Assembly (NCBI GenBank): GCA_002422685.1
Contig: DITC01000054.1
Coordinates: forward strand, 159,540 to 223,539
Direction of reading: 5' to 3'
Source: Thauera sp. UBA6194
Lineage (GTDB): Bacteria; Pseudomonadota; Gammaproteobacteria; Burkholderiales; Rhodocyclaceae
Length of the DNA stretch: 64,000 nucleotides
The stretch's first letter is position 1. Every line of letters starts with the position of its first letter. Of the stretch, positions 44,151 through 53,131 are shown piece by piece. The notes below the pieces were generated by a model, which worked only from the letters and a program-made list of their open reading frames with translations, searched no databases and was not told the origin of the DNA. The position numbers were made by a program, and so were the translations under genes.

Positions 44151-44171
44151 TCGAGTCTGACCCCATTGATT
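44112..44171. repeat. REP-like perfect palindrome at the apbE 5' end
   Basis: A 60-nt perfect inverted repeat: 28-bp arms (44112-44139 and 44144-44171) around CGCG at 44140-44143. The arm contains the word TGGGGTCAGACTCGATTGAT, which I remember as a dispersed element in betaproteobacterial genomes, often near TnpA_REP-type (Y1) transposase genes. No transposase is nearby. It fills the gap between gshB and apbE and supplies the first codons of the apbE frame. Confidence 0.9.
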
Positions 44172-44197
44172 TTGATTTTGGCGAAGAGCGGGGGCGC

Positions 44198-45160
44198 TCA
44201 GGCGCACGCCTGCTCCAGCGTGTCGATGACCAGGCCGGCGACGTCGAAGCCTTGCTGCGCGGCGATCTCGACCATGCAGGTGGGGCTGGTGACGTTGATC
44301 TCGGTGAGGTGGCCGCCGATCAGGTCGAGGCCGACGATGAGCAGGCCGCGCCGCCACAGGATGGGGGCCAGATACTCGGCCACCTCGCGTTCACGCGCGG
44401 TCAGCGGCATCGCGACGCCGCGGCCGCCCGCGGCCAGGTTGCCGCGCGTCTCACCGGCCTGCGGAATGCGCGCCAGCGAGAAGGGCACGACCTCGCCGCC
44501 GATGATCAGCACGCGCTTGTCGCCCTCGGCGATCTGCGCCAGGTAGCGCTGCGCCATGATCGTGCGCCGGCCCTCGTGGGTCAGTGTCTCGATGATGACG
44601 TTCCGGTTCGGATCGTCGGCACGCACGCGGAAGATCTGGCTGCCACCCATGCCGTCGAGCGGTTTGAGGATGACGTCGCCGAGTTCGTCGATGAAAGCCT
44701 GGATGTCCGCCGCATCTCGCGCCACCAGCGTGGTCGCGGTGAACTGCGGGAATTCGGTGATCGCGATCTTCTCGGAATGGTCGCGCACCGCGCGCGGATC
44801 GTTGAACACCCGCACGCCCGCCTGCACCGCGCGCTCGAGCAGCCAGGTGGCGGTGACGTACTCGAAGTCGAAGGGCGGGTCCTGGCGCATCAGCACCGCA
44901 TCGAAGGCCGACAGCGGCAAGGCCTGCGCTTCGCCCACCCGGTACCACGCGGCGTCGTCTTCGGACACGCTCAAGGGCACGCAGCCGGTCCCCACCACCA
45001 CGCCTTCCCGCCAGGTCAGGCCAGCGCGCTGCAGCGCCCACACCTCATGACCGCGGCGGGCGGCGGCGCGCATCATCGCGATGCTGGAGTCCTTGTAGGC
45101 CTTCAGGCCCTCGAGCGGGTCGAGGATGAAGGCGAGGCGAAGCGGTCGAGTCGTGGTCAT
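44198..45160 (-). CDS. gshB: glutathione synthetase
   Basis: ATP-grasp enzyme joining gamma-glutamylcysteine and glycine; 320 residues, the usual proteobacterial GshB size. N-terminal domain RLAFILDPLEGLKAYKDSSIAMMRAA, MRQDPPFDFEYVTATWLLE, then the ATP-grasp core DVILKPLDGMGGSQIFRV and LDLIGGHLTEINVTSPTCMVEI. It is downstream of gshA on the same strand with a 165-bp gap. Its stop is 27 bp from the REP-like palindrome. Confidence 0.97.
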   Translation of the reverse strand: MTTTRPLRLAFILDPLEGLKAYKDSSIAMMRAAARRGHEVWALQRAGLTWREGVVVGTGCVPLSVSEDDAAWYRVGEAQALPLSAFDAVLMRQDPPFDFEYVTATWLLERAVQAGVRVFNDPRAVRDHSEKIAITEFPQFTATTLVARDAADIQAFIDELGDVILKPLDGMGGSQIFRVRADDPNRNVIIETLTHEGRRTIMAQRYLAQIAEGDKRVLIIGGEVVPFSLARIPQAGETRGNLAAGGRGVAMPLTAREREVAEYLAPILWRRGLLIVGLDLIGGHLTEINVTSPTCMVEIAAQQGFDVAGLVIDTLEQACA

Positions 45161-45283
45161 GTTCGATCATTCCCGCCCGCGCCTGATCGACGCGGGCTCT
45201 TGAGTCTGGCGGTGGGTGCTGGCTGCGGGCGACGGCATCGCAGCAGACCAGCGCGAGCACCCGCGCCCTTGCACAGGCGGGCG

Positions 45284-45324
45284 GGGCGCCCGAGCCGATG
45301 CGGGCGGGCGCCCGAGCCGATGCG
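45284..45324. repeat. 19-bp direct repeat between gshA and gshB
   Basis: GGGCGCCCGAGCCGATGCG occurs at 45284-45302 and 45306-45324, offset 22 bp, ending just at the gshA stop region. Probably a local slippage duplication; each copy contains the self-complementary GGGCGCCC. Confidence 0.75.
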
Positions 45325-45325
45325 C

Positions 45326-46624
45326 TCAGGCGCCCGCGGCGTCGTCCTCTGCCGGCTCGGTCTCCTCGATCTCGACCGAGGCCGCGAGCAGCGCCAGGCG
45401 GGCGACCACGCCATAGGCGTAGAAGCGGTTCGGCGCCGCGTCCGGCCCCTGGGCGGCGTCGGGCATGGTGCCGCTGGTGTCGAAGGCGAGCGGCTTGAAG
45501 TGCATGCCGGGCGCGTTGAGGTTCTCGTCGCGGCCGCGCTCGGTGTGCACGCGGTAGAAGCCGCCCACCACGTAGTGATCCATCATGTACACCACCGGCT
45601 CGGCGACGCCGTCCTCGACCGTCTCGAAGGTGTGCACGCCCTCCTGAACGATCACCTCCTGCACCTGCAGGCCTTCCTTGACCACCGCCATCTTGTTGCG
45701 CTGGCGGCGGTTGAGGCCGACCACCTCGGAGGCGTCCTTCACCGTCATCACGCCCATGCCGTAGGTACCGGCGTCGGCCTTCACCACCACGAAGGGTTCG
45801 TCGGTGACGCCGTACTCCTTGTACTTGGCCCGGATGCGGGTGAGCAGCGCATCGACCTGCCCGGCCAGGCACTCCTCGCCGGTGCGCTCCTGGAAGTTGA
45901 TCTGGCCGCACACGCCGAACTCGGGGTTGATGCGCCACGGATCGATGCCGATCGCCTCGGCGAAGGCGCGCGCCACGCGGTCGTAGCATTCGGCGTGCTT
46001 CGACTTGCGGCGCGAGTGCCAGCCCGCGTGCAGCGGCGGGATCAGCCACTGCTCGTCCAGGCCCTTGAGCACCTGCGGGATGCCCGCGGAGAGGTCGTTG
46101 TTGAGCAGCACCGCGCAGGGGTCGAAGCCGTCCAGCCCGATGCGGCTGCCATTGCGGCGCAGCGGCTCGAGGGTGAGCGAGGCGCCGTTGGCGAGCTCGA
46201 GCACGGTGGGCTCGGCGATGTCGGGCAGCAGGCTGCCGATGCGCACGTCCAGGCCGGTGAGGCGCAGGATGGACACCAGCTTGGCCACGTTCTGCAGGTA
46301 GAACTGGTTGCGCGTGTGGTTCTCGGGGATCAGCAGCAGACGGCTGGCGTCCGGGCAGATGCGCTCGATCGCCGCCTGCGCGGCCTGCACGCACAGCGGC
46401 ATGAAGGCATCGTTGAGATTGTTGAAGCCGCCGGGAAAGAGGTTCAGATCGACCGGCGCGAGCTTGAAGCCCGAATTGCGCAGGTCGGTCGAGCCGTAGA
46501 AGGGCGGCATGTGGTCCTGCCACTGGTCGCGGAACCAGCGCTCGATCTCGGTGGCGTTGTCGAGGAACTGGCGTTCCAGTTCCAGCAAGGGGCCGGTGAG
46601 TGCAGTCGTCAGATGAGGAACCAT
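45326..46624 (-). CDS. gshA: glutamate-cysteine ligase (GshA, PF08886 type)
   Basis: Makes gamma-glutamylcysteine, the committed step of glutathione synthesis. 432 residues of the family found in beta- and some gammaproteobacteria, distinct from E. coli GshA: YGSTDLRNSGFKLAPVDLNLFPGGFNNL, LLIPENHTRNQFYLQNVAKL, GQINFQERTGEECLAGQVD, VVVKADAGTYGMGVMTVKDA and the C-terminal NRFYAYGVVARLALLAASVE. The final residues (EETEPAEDDAAGA) are acidic and variable. Confidence 0.95.
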   Translation of the reverse strand: MVPHLTTALTGPLLELERQFLDNATEIERWFRDQWQDHMPPFYGSTDLRNSGFKLAPVDLNLFPGGFNNLNDAFMPLCVQAAQAAIERICPDASRLLLIPENHTRNQFYLQNVAKLVSILRLTGLDVRIGSLLPDIAEPTVLELANGASLTLEPLRRNGSRIGLDGFDPCAVLLNNDLSAGIPQVLKGLDEQWLIPPLHAGWHSRRKSKHAECYDRVARAFAEAIGIDPWRINPEFGVCGQINFQERTGEECLAGQVDALLTRIRAKYKEYGVTDEPFVVVKADAGTYGMGVMTVKDASEVVGLNRRQRNKMAVVKEGLQVQEVIVQEGVHTFETVEDGVAEPVVYMMDHYVVGGFYRVHTERGRDENLNAPGMHFKPLAFDTSGTMPDAAQGPDAAPNRFYAYGVVARLALLAASVEIEETEPAEDDAAGA

Positions 46625-46793
46625 GAAGTGTCTCTAGAGTGCGCGCGAGCCCGGCGGGCCAGCGGATGAATTGGCCGGAATATTACACCAAGCCCACCCG
46701 GCGCCGGGCGCGGGAGGCGGTGAAATCCGGGCGGCCGAACGCAGCGGCAGCGCTCGCTTCGGCCCTGGAGCCGAGCAGGCTCGCCGGGCGGTA

Positions 46794-47285
46794 TCAGGCT
46801 GGCAGGCGCACGGGAAGGACGCGCTCGTCCTTGACCTCTTCCATGACCACGTAGGTGTGCGTCTGCTTGACGCAGGGCAGGCCCGAGATCTGCTCGCCCA
46901 TCACGCGGCGGTACTCGCCGATGTCGCGCGTGCGCACCTTGAGCAGGTAGTCGAAGTCGCCCGCGATCATGTGGCAGGACTCGATCTCGGCGATGCGGCG
47001 CACGGCATCGTTGAAGCGGCGCAGGTCGTGCTCGGTAGTGCTGCTGAGCAGCACCTGCACGATGACCACGTGCCCGGCACCGACCGCATCGGGATCGAGC
47101 GCGGCGTGGTAGCCGCGGATCACACCGGCCTTTTCCAATCTGCGCACGCGCTCCGCGCACGGCGTCTTGGTGAGGCCGACGCGGCGCGACAGCTCGACGA
47201 TGGACAGGCGGGCGTCGGCCTGCAGCTCGGTCAGGATCTTCAGGTCGATGCGGTCCATATTTTTAGCCAGGCGTTTGGTCTGCAT
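46794..47285 (-). CDS. Lrp/AsnC-family regulator, probable proline-responsive PutR
   Basis: 163 residues (154 if the second methionine, 47258, is used): AsnC-type winged helix (LDLKILTELQADARLSIVELSRRVGLTKTPCAERVRRLEKAGVI) and a RAM ligand-sensing domain (VIVQVLLSSTTEHDLRRFNDAVRRI ... GDFDYLLKVRTRDIGEYRRVMGEQISGLPCVKQTHTYVVMEEVK). Divergent from putA with an AT-rich gap between them, the standard place for a proline-sensing activator of putA (BkdR/PutR type). Confidence 0.9.
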   Translation of the reverse strand: MQTKRLAKNMDRIDLKILTELQADARLSIVELSRRVGLTKTPCAERVRRLEKAGVIRGYHAALDPDAVGAGHVVIVQVLLSSTTEHDLRRFNDAVRRIAEIESCHMIAGDFDYLLKVRTRDIGEYRRVMGEQISGLPCVKQTHTYVVMEEVKDERVLPVRLPA

Positions 47286-47300
47286 TAAGCGATTTTCGTG

Positions 47301-47340
47301 GCCATTATGGCTTTATAGATTAAAAAATTGGAGCCATTAA
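47301..47340 (-). promoter_or_regulatory. promoter and Lrp-type operator between the regulator and putA
   Basis: On the minus strand -35 TTAATG (47340-47335), 17-bp spacer, -10 TATAAA (47317-47312) serves the Lrp gene. A palindrome GCCATTATGGC (47301-47311) lies downstream of the -10, and GCCATTA recurs at 47333-47339 in the -35 box. The AT-rich setting and repeated half-site suit autoregulation by the Lrp-type protein. Confidence 0.55.
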
Positions 47341-47454
47341 CTGCAGTTTTTAGCAAAGAATTCAGCCGTTCCGGCGGGCCGTCTCCCGCCCTTGTCCAAC
47401 CGCCTGCAGAGCGCCTCGGCGAAGAGGCGCCCGTCTGCCCAGGAGTCCTCCGCC

Positions 47455-50400
47455 GTGACTGCCACCGCCCCCAATCGCATCGACACCCCCGCCGCTTTCG
47501 CTGCCGCCGGCGCCGCCTTGCCGGAGGCGCCCCGCAACACAATGCGCCATGCGATCGACACCGCCTGGCGCACGCCCGAGCCGGTGTGCGTGCCGAAGCT
47601 GGTCGACGCCGCCCGCCTGCCCGACGCCCTGCGCGAGCCGGTGCGCAGCCTCGCCCACGACCTCGTGACCGGCCTGCGCGCCACGCGCTCGCGCTCATCC
47701 GGCGTGGATGCACTGATGAAGGAGTTCTCGCTCTCCAGCCAGGAAGGCGTGGCGCTGATGTGCCTGGCCGAGGCGCTGCTGCGCGTGCCCGACAAGGCCA
47801 CCGCCGACCGCCTGATCCGCGACAAGCTCGCCGACGGCGACTGGCGCGCGCACATCGGCAACAGCCCGTCGCTGTTCGTCAACGCCGCCACCTGGGGCTT
47901 GCTGATCACCGGCCGGCTGGTGTCGACCAGCAGCGCGGAGGGCCTGTCCTCGGCGCTCACCCGCCTGATGACGCGCGGCGGCGAGCCGCTGATCCGCAAG
48001 GGCATGGACCTGGCGATGCGCATGCTCGGCGAGCAGTTCGTCACCGGCCGCGACATCGACGAAGCGCTGAAACGCGGCCGCGAGCACGAGAAGCAAGGCT
48101 ACCGCTACTCCTTCGACATGCTGGGCGAGGCGGCGATGACGGCTGCGGACGCCGAGCGCTACTTCAAGGATTACGAGCGCGCGATCGAGGCCATCGGCGT
48201 GGCCTCGAAGGGTCGCGGCGTGGTCGACGGCAACGGCATCTCGGTGAAACTCTCGGCCCTGCACCCGCGCTACACCTGGTCGCAGCGCGAGCGCGTGCTG
48301 GCCGAGCTGCTGCCGAAGCTGAAGGCCCTGTGCCTGCAGGCCAGGCGCCACGACATCGGCCTCAACATCGACGCCGAGGAGGCCGACCGCCTCGACCTCT
48401 CGCTCGACCTGCTCGAGGCGCTCGCCACCGACGACGCGCTCGCCGGCTGGACCGGACTGGGCTTCGTGGTGCAGGCCTACCAGAAGCGCGCACCGTTCGT
48501 GCTCGACTTCGTCATCGATCTCGCCCGGCGCAGCGGCCAGCGCATGATGGTGCGCCTGGTCAAGGGCGCCTACTGGGACGCCGAGATCAAGCGCGCGCAG
48601 ATCGACGGCCTCGGCGGCTACCCGGTGTATACGCGCAAGGTCTACACCGACGTCTCCTACCTCGCCTGCGCCAAAAAATTGCTCGCCGCGCGCGACGTGA
48701 TCTACCCGCAGTTCGCCACCCACAACGCGCACTCGCTGGCGGCGATCTTCCACCTCGCCGCCGCCGACGGCCGCGCCTGGCAGCCGGGCGACTACGAGTT
48801 CCAGTGCCTGCACGGCATGGGCGAGCCGCTCTACGACCAGATCGTCGGCCGCGCCGAGCGCCATCGCATGGTGCGCATCTACGCCCCGGTGGGCAGCCAC
48901 GAGACCCTGCTCGCCTACCTGGTGCGCCGCCTGCTCGAGAACGGCGCCAACAGCAGCTTCGTGAACCGCATCGTGGACGAGCGCGTGCCGGTCGAGGAGC
49001 TGATCGCCGACCCGGTCGAACAGGCCGCCCCGCTCGCCGGCGCGCCGCACCCCAGGATCGCGCTGCCTTCCGATCTGTTCGGCGCGCTACGCGCCAACTC
49101 CGCAGGCCACGATCTCGCCAGCGAGCCGGTGCGCGCGCGCATCGCCGCGGCACTCGCTGCAACGCGCGGCACGCTCTTCGAGGCGGCCCCCATAGTTCCC
49201 CTGCCCGCCGGAGCCGGAGCTGGAACTGGAGCCGAGGCTGAGGGAGGGGCCGGAGCCTCCGCAGCGCACGATCGCGCAGTCGGCATTGCAGGGCACGATG
49301 CAAGCGCGCCGCAGGAACCGGCGGCTGCCCAACCGGTGCGCAACCCAGCCGACCACGCCGACGTCGTCGGCCGCGTCGTCGAGGCCACGCCCGCCGACAT
49401 CGAGCGCGCCCTGGCCGCCGCCAGCGCCGCTGCGCCCGAATGGGCTGCCACCCCGGCCAGCACGCGCAGCGACGCGCTCGTCCACGCCGCCGCCCTGTTC
49501 GAGCGCGAGGCCGACACCCTGCTGGCGCTGGCCGTGCGCGAGGCCGGCAAGTCGTGGGCTAACGCGGTCGCCGAGCTGCGCGAGGCAGTCGACTTCCTGC
49601 GCTACTACGCGCAGCAGGCGGGTGGCTTCGATGCCGCCAGCCACCTGCCGCTCGGCCCGGTGCTGTGCATCAGCCCGTGGAACTTCCCGCTCGCGATCTT
49701 CAGCGGCCAGGTCGCCGCCGCGCTCGCGGCCGGCAACCCGGTGCTCGCCAAACCCGCCGAGCAGACGCCGCTGATCGCCGCCTTCGCGGTGCGCCTGCTG
49801 CACGAGGCCGGCATCCCGGCCGCGGCCCTGCAGCTGCTGCCCGGCCGCGGCGAGACCGTCGGCGCCGCGCTGGTGGCCGATGCGCGCGTGCGCGGCGTGA
49901 TGTTCACCGGCTCCACCGAGGTCGCCGCGCTGATCAACCGCACCCTCGCCGCGCGCGGCGGCAACGTGGCGCTGATCGCCGAGACCGGCGGCCAGAACGC
50001 GATGATCGTGGACTCCACCGCCCTGCCCGAGCAGGTGGTCACCGACGTGCTCGCCTCCGCCTTCGACTCCGCCGGCCAGCGCTGCTCGGCGCTGCGCGTG
50101 CTGTGCCTGCAAGAGGACATCGCCGACGGCGTGCTGCACATGCTGCAGGGCGCGCTCACCGAGCTGCGCCTGGGCAACCCGGCCGACGTGCGCGTGGACA
50201 TCGGCCCGGTCATCGATGCCGATGCGCGCGACGGACTCGAAGCCCACGTCGCCGCGATGCAGGCGAAGGGCGCCCGCGTCACCCGCCTGCCGCTGCCCGC
50301 CGAGTGCGCGCACGGCACCTTCGTCGCGCCGACCATCATCGAGATCGGCGCACTCGCCGAGCTCGGCCGCGAGCAGTTCGGCCCCATCCTGCACGTGCTG

Positions 50401-51285
50401 CGCTACCGCGCATCCGAGCTCGACGGCCTCATCGACGCCATCAACGCCAGCGGCTACGGCCTCACCATGGGCGTGCACACCCGCATCGACGAGACCGTCG
50501 AGCGCGTCGCCGCGCGCGCCCATGTCGGCAACCTGTATGTGAACCGCAACATCATCGGCGCGGTGGTGGGCGTGCAGCCCTTCGGCGGCGAAGGCCTGTC
50601 GGGCACCGGCCCCAAGGCCGGCGGGCCGCTCTACCTGCACCGGCTGCTGGCGCGCTCGCCCGGCCCGGTGCTGGCCGACGGATCGCTTTCGATCGCCGAC
50701 GGCGAGGAGACACGCGCCGCCGACGCCGCGCTCGAAGCCTTCCTGGAATGGCTCGACGGCGCCGGCCGCAGCCTGCTCGAAGGCGACGAGCTCGCCGTGC
50801 TGCGCGACCGCGCCGACGCCTGCCGCGCACGCCGCATCAGCGGCCTGTGCCTGGCGCTCCCCGGCCCCACCGGCGAGGACGACAGCCTGCGCTTCACCGC
50901 GCGCGGCACCCTCGCCGGCGTGGCGGATGGCGCCGCCGCCGTGCTGCATCAGGTGATGGCCGCGCTTGCCAGCGGCAACCGCCTGCTGCTCGCGGACAGC
51001 GAGGCCGCACGCAAAGTGCAGACCGCGCTGCCCGCAGCGCTGCGTGCGCACATCGCGCTGGATGCTGCCTGGTTCGACAAGGCGCTCGGTGCGGTGCTGT
51101 TCGACGGCAGCGAGGCCGACGCCGACGCGCTGCGCGTGCGCGTCGCCGCACGCAGCGGCCCCATCGTGCAGTTGCAGCAGCCAAGCCCCGACTACGACCT
51201 CAGCCGGCTCGTGCATGAACGCACACTGTCGATCAACACCGCCGCAGCCGGCGGCAACGCCAGCCTGATGGCCATGGGCGCCTGA
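47455..51285 (+). CDS. putA: bifunctional proline dehydrogenase / P5C dehydrogenase
   Basis: Oxidises proline to glutamate in two steps; 1276 residues. PRODH barrel ~60-460 (LLITGRLVS..., GVVDGNGISVKLSALHPRY, MVRLVKGAYWDAEIKRAQ, YPQFATHNAHS, EFQCLHGMGEPLYDQIVG). A Gly/Ala/Glu-rich insert follows (~590-620), then the aldehyde dehydrogenase domain ~640-1080 (CISPWNFPLAIFSGQVAAALAAGNPVLAKPAEQTPL, IAETGGQNAMIVDSTALPEQV, SAGQRCSALRVLCLQ with the catalytic Cys) and a C-terminal domain. The N-terminal ribbon-helix-helix repressor domain of long PutA is absent, consistent with control by the divergent Lrp gene. GTG 47455, with AGGAG nine bases upstream, is preferred. Confidence 0.96.
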   Translation: MTATAPNRIDTPAAFAAAGAALPEAPRNTMRHAIDTAWRTPEPVCVPKLVDAARLPDALREPVRSLAHDLVTGLRATRSRSSGVDALMKEFSLSSQEGVALMCLAEALLRVPDKATADRLIRDKLADGDWRAHIGNSPSLFVNAATWGLLITGRLVSTSSAEGLSSALTRLMTRGGEPLIRKGMDLAMRMLGEQFVTGRDIDEALKRGREHEKQGYRYSFDMLGEAAMTAADAERYFKDYERAIEAIGVASKGRGVVDGNGISVKLSALHPRYTWSQRERVLAELLPKLKALCLQARRHDIGLNIDAEEADRLDLSLDLLEALATDDALAGWTGLGFVVQAYQKRAPFVLDFVIDLARRSGQRMMVRLVKGAYWDAEIKRAQIDGLGGYPVYTRKVYTDVSYLACAKKLLAARDVIYPQFATHNAHSLAAIFHLAAADGRAWQPGDYEFQCLHGMGEPLYDQIVGRAERHRMVRIYAPVGSHETLLAYLVRRLLENGANSSFVNRIVDERVPVEELIADPVEQAAPLAGAPHPRIALPSDLFGALRANSAGHDLASEPVRARIAAALAATRGTLFEAAPIVPLPAGAGAGTGAEAEGGAGASAAHDRAVGIAGHDASAPQEPAAAQPVRNPADHADVVGRVVEATPADIERALAAASAAAPEWAATPASTRSDALVHAAALFEREADTLLALAVREAGKSWANAVAELREAVDFLRYYAQQAGGFDAASHLPLGPVLCISPWNFPLAIFSGQVAAALAAGNPVLAKPAEQTPLIAAFAVRLLHEAGIPAAALQLLPGRGETVGAALVADARVRGVMFTGSTEVAALINRTLAARGGNVALIAETGGQNAMIVDSTALPEQVVTDVLASAFDSAGQRCSALRVLCLQEDIADGVLHMLQGALTELRLGNPADVRVDIGPVIDADARDGLEAHVAAMQAKGARVTRLPLPAECAHGTFVAPTIIEIGALAELGREQFGPILHVLRYRASELDGLIDAINASGYGLTMGVHTRIDETVERVAARAHVGNLYVNRNIIGAVVGVQPFGGEGLSGTGPKAGGPLYLHRLLARSPGPVLADGSLSIADGEETRAADAALEAFLEWLDGAGRSLLEGDELAVLRDRADACRARRISGLCLALPGPTGEDDSLRFTARGTLAGVADGAAAVLHQVMAALASGNRLLLADSEAARKVQTALPAALRAHIALDAAWFDKALGAVLFDGSEADADALRVRVAARSGPIVQLQQPSPDYDLSRLVHERTLSINTAAAGGNASLMAMGA

Positions 51286-51432
51286 TCTGCCCTCACCCTC
51301 TGCCGCCGGGCCCCGTGATCGCATTGCCGGTCGCCGGGCCCGGCTTCTTCGCACGGCGCGCAGCTTTTTTCGTCTGCGTGGCAGCTGCGCCCCCGCGCCC
51401 GGCGCGCAGCGCGCTCTTGCGAGCGCGGCGTC

Positions 51433-51852
51433 TCAGCGGTAGCTCTTGAGGTGCAGGCTGGTCTCGGTGCTGCGGATGCCGCCGACCAGGCGGATGCGTT
51501 CGAGCATCTCCGACATGGCAGCCAGATTCGGCGCCTCGAGCTCGGCGAGCAGATCCCAGCGTCCGTTGGTGTCGTGGAGCGCGACCACGCCCGGCTCGCC
51601 GAGCAGGCTGGCGATCACGCGTCGCGTCTGGTTGCCCTCGACGAGCACCCCCATCCAGGCGCGAATGCCTTCGCGCTCGGCGTCGGGACGCAGCTTGACC
51701 GTGTAGCCGACGATGACCTGCTCGTCCTCCAGGCGGCGCATGCGGTTCGTCACCGTCCCCCGCGAGACGCCCAGCTTGTGGGCGAGGTCCGCGACACTCA
51801 GGCGCGCGTTCTGGCGCAACAGGGCGATGAGTTTTTGGTCGATTTCGTCCAT
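51433..51852 (-). CDS. Lrp/AsnC-family regulator beside ornithine cyclodeaminase
   Basis: 139 residues: DNA-binding half MDEIDQKLIALLRQNARLSVADLAHKLGVSRGTVTNRMRRLEDEQVIVGYTV and a shorter RAM domain (GIRAWMGVLVEGNQTRRVIASLLGEPGVVALHDTNGRWDLLAELEA). It is divergent from the ornithine cyclodeaminase gene, with a perfect 7-bp-arm dyad in the gap, so it probably controls arginine/ornithine breakdown. Unlike the regulator at 46794 it is a short-type AsnC protein. Confidence 0.93.
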   Translation of the reverse strand: MDEIDQKLIALLRQNARLSVADLAHKLGVSRGTVTNRMRRLEDEQVIVGYTVKLRPDAEREGIRAWMGVLVEGNQTRRVIASLLGEPGVVALHDTNGRWDLLAELEAPNLAAMSEMLERIRLVGGIRSTETSLHLKSYR

Positions 51853-51915
51853 GGCGTCAGAGTGGCATTAAACACTGTCATTTCGTCAACTTTCTGGCGC
51901 ATCTTATGCCGATTT

Positions 51916-51931
51916 GCCAATTTGAATTGGC
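51916..51931. promoter_or_regulatory. Lrp/AsnC-type operator candidate GCCAATTTGAATTGGC
   Basis: Perfect inverted repeat with 7-bp arms around TG, in the AT-rich 148-bp gap between the divergent Lrp-type regulator and ornithine cyclodeaminase genes. Confidence 0.6.
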
Positions 51932-52000
51932 GCACACCTCCGGCAAACTGCTCTTCACTGAATCAATCGCGCCATACAAAACTTTTCTGGGCAGCGCGTC

Positions 52001-53131
52001 ATGAGACCCGTCTCCAGCCTCGACACCCGCCTCGACACCCGCCTCGACACCCGCCTCGACACCCGCCTCGACACCCTCTACCTCGACCCCCGCCACGTCG
52101 CCGAGATCATCCGCAGCCGCAGCCTCGAGCGCTGCCTCGCTGGCATGGTCGACTACATCCGCGCCGACTTCCTGCGTTGGGACGAGTTCGACAAGTGCGC
52201 CCGCGTCGCCAACCACTCCGAAAACGGCGTGATCGAGCTGATGCCGATCGCCGACGACGTGTCCTACGCCTTCAAGTATGTCAATGGCCACCCCAGGAAC
52301 ACCCGCCTCGGCCTGTCGACCGTGATGGCCTTCGGCGTACTCGCCGACGTCGACACCGGCGCGCCGCGCATGCTCAGCGAGCTGACCCTGACCACCGCGC
52401 TGCGCACCGCGGCCACCTCGGCGCTGGCCGCCCGCACCCTGGCCCGCCGCGACAGCCGCGTGATGGCGCTGATCGGCAACGGCGCGCAGAGCGAGTTCCA
52501 GGCCCTGGCCTTCCAGCACGTGGTCGGCATCGAGGCAGTGCGCCTGTACGACGTCGATGAGGCCGCCACCCGCAAGCTCCTCGCCAACCTCGCCGACAGC
52601 GGCCTGCACGTCACCGTATGCGCCAGCACGGCAGAGGCGGTCAAGGGCGCCGACATCGTCACCACGGTGACCGCCGACAAGACCTACGCCACCATCCTCA
52701 CCCCCGAGATGATCGAGCCCGGCATGCACATCAACGCCGTCGGCGGCGACTGCCCGGGCAAGACCGAACTCCACGCCGACGTCCTGCGCCGCGCCTCGGT
52801 GTTCGTCGAATACTCCCCGCAGACCCGCATCGAGGGCGACATCCAGCAGATGCCGGCCGACTTCGCCGTGACCGAGCTGTGGGAAGTCCTCAAGGGCACG
52901 CGCGCCGGCCGTAGCAACGCAGAGGAAGTCACCGTGTTCGACTCGGTCGGCTTCGCGATGGAAGACTACTCGGCGCTGCGCTTCATGTACGACGCCGCGA
53001 TCGCGCTCGGCCTCGGCGAGCGCATCGCGCTGATCCCGGCGCTGGCCGACCCCAAGAACCTGTTCTCATCCCTGAGCCGGCCGATGTCCCACACCGCCGA
53101 AGTCGTCCGCATGGTCGCGGGCGCACGCTGA
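52001..53131 (+). CDS. ornithine cyclodeaminase
   Basis: NAD-dependent enzyme turning ornithine into proline and ammonia; 376 residues of the Ocd/mu-crystallin family. LIGNGAQSEFQALAFQHVVGIEAVRLYDVD (Rossmann loop), HINAVGGDCPGKTELHADVL with the catalytic aspartate region, and FDSVGFAMEDYSALRFMYD. It resembles Pseudomonas Ocd (~350 aa) except for an N-terminal run of LDTR repeats from a 12-bp tandem array (52018-52077). Proline product would feed the PutA encoded next door. The ATG at 52001 has a poor ribosome site; ATGs inside the repeat are absent. Confidence 0.95.
   Translation: MRPVSSLDTRLDTRLDTRLDTRLDTLYLDPRHVAEIIRSRSLERCLAGMVDYIRADFLRWDEFDKCARVANHSENGVIELMPIADDVSYAFKYVNGHPRNTRLGLSTVMAFGVLADVDTGAPRMLSELTLTTALRTAATSALAARTLARRDSRVMALIGNGAQSEFQALAFQHVVGIEAVRLYDVDEAATRKLLANLADSGLHVTVCASTAEAVKGADIVTTVTADKTYATILTPEMIEPGMHINAVGGDCPGKTELHADVLRRASVFVEYSPQTRIEGDIQQMPADFAVTELWEVLKGTRAGRSNAEEVTVFDSVGFAMEDYSALRFMYDAAIALGLGERIALIPALADPKNLFSSLSRPMSHTAEVVRMVAGAR
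52018..52077. repeat. 12-bp tandem repeat inside ornithine cyclodeaminase
   Basis: Four perfect copies of CCTCGACACCCG (52018-52065) and a fifth with one change (52066-52077) encode the Leu-Asp-Thr-Arg repeat of residues 7-25. Multiples of three keep the frame, so length can vary by slippage. Confidence 0.92.

Noticed and set aside
52018..52077. CRISPR-like array
   Set aside because: The repeats are contiguous 12-bp units without spacers and lie inside a coding sequence.
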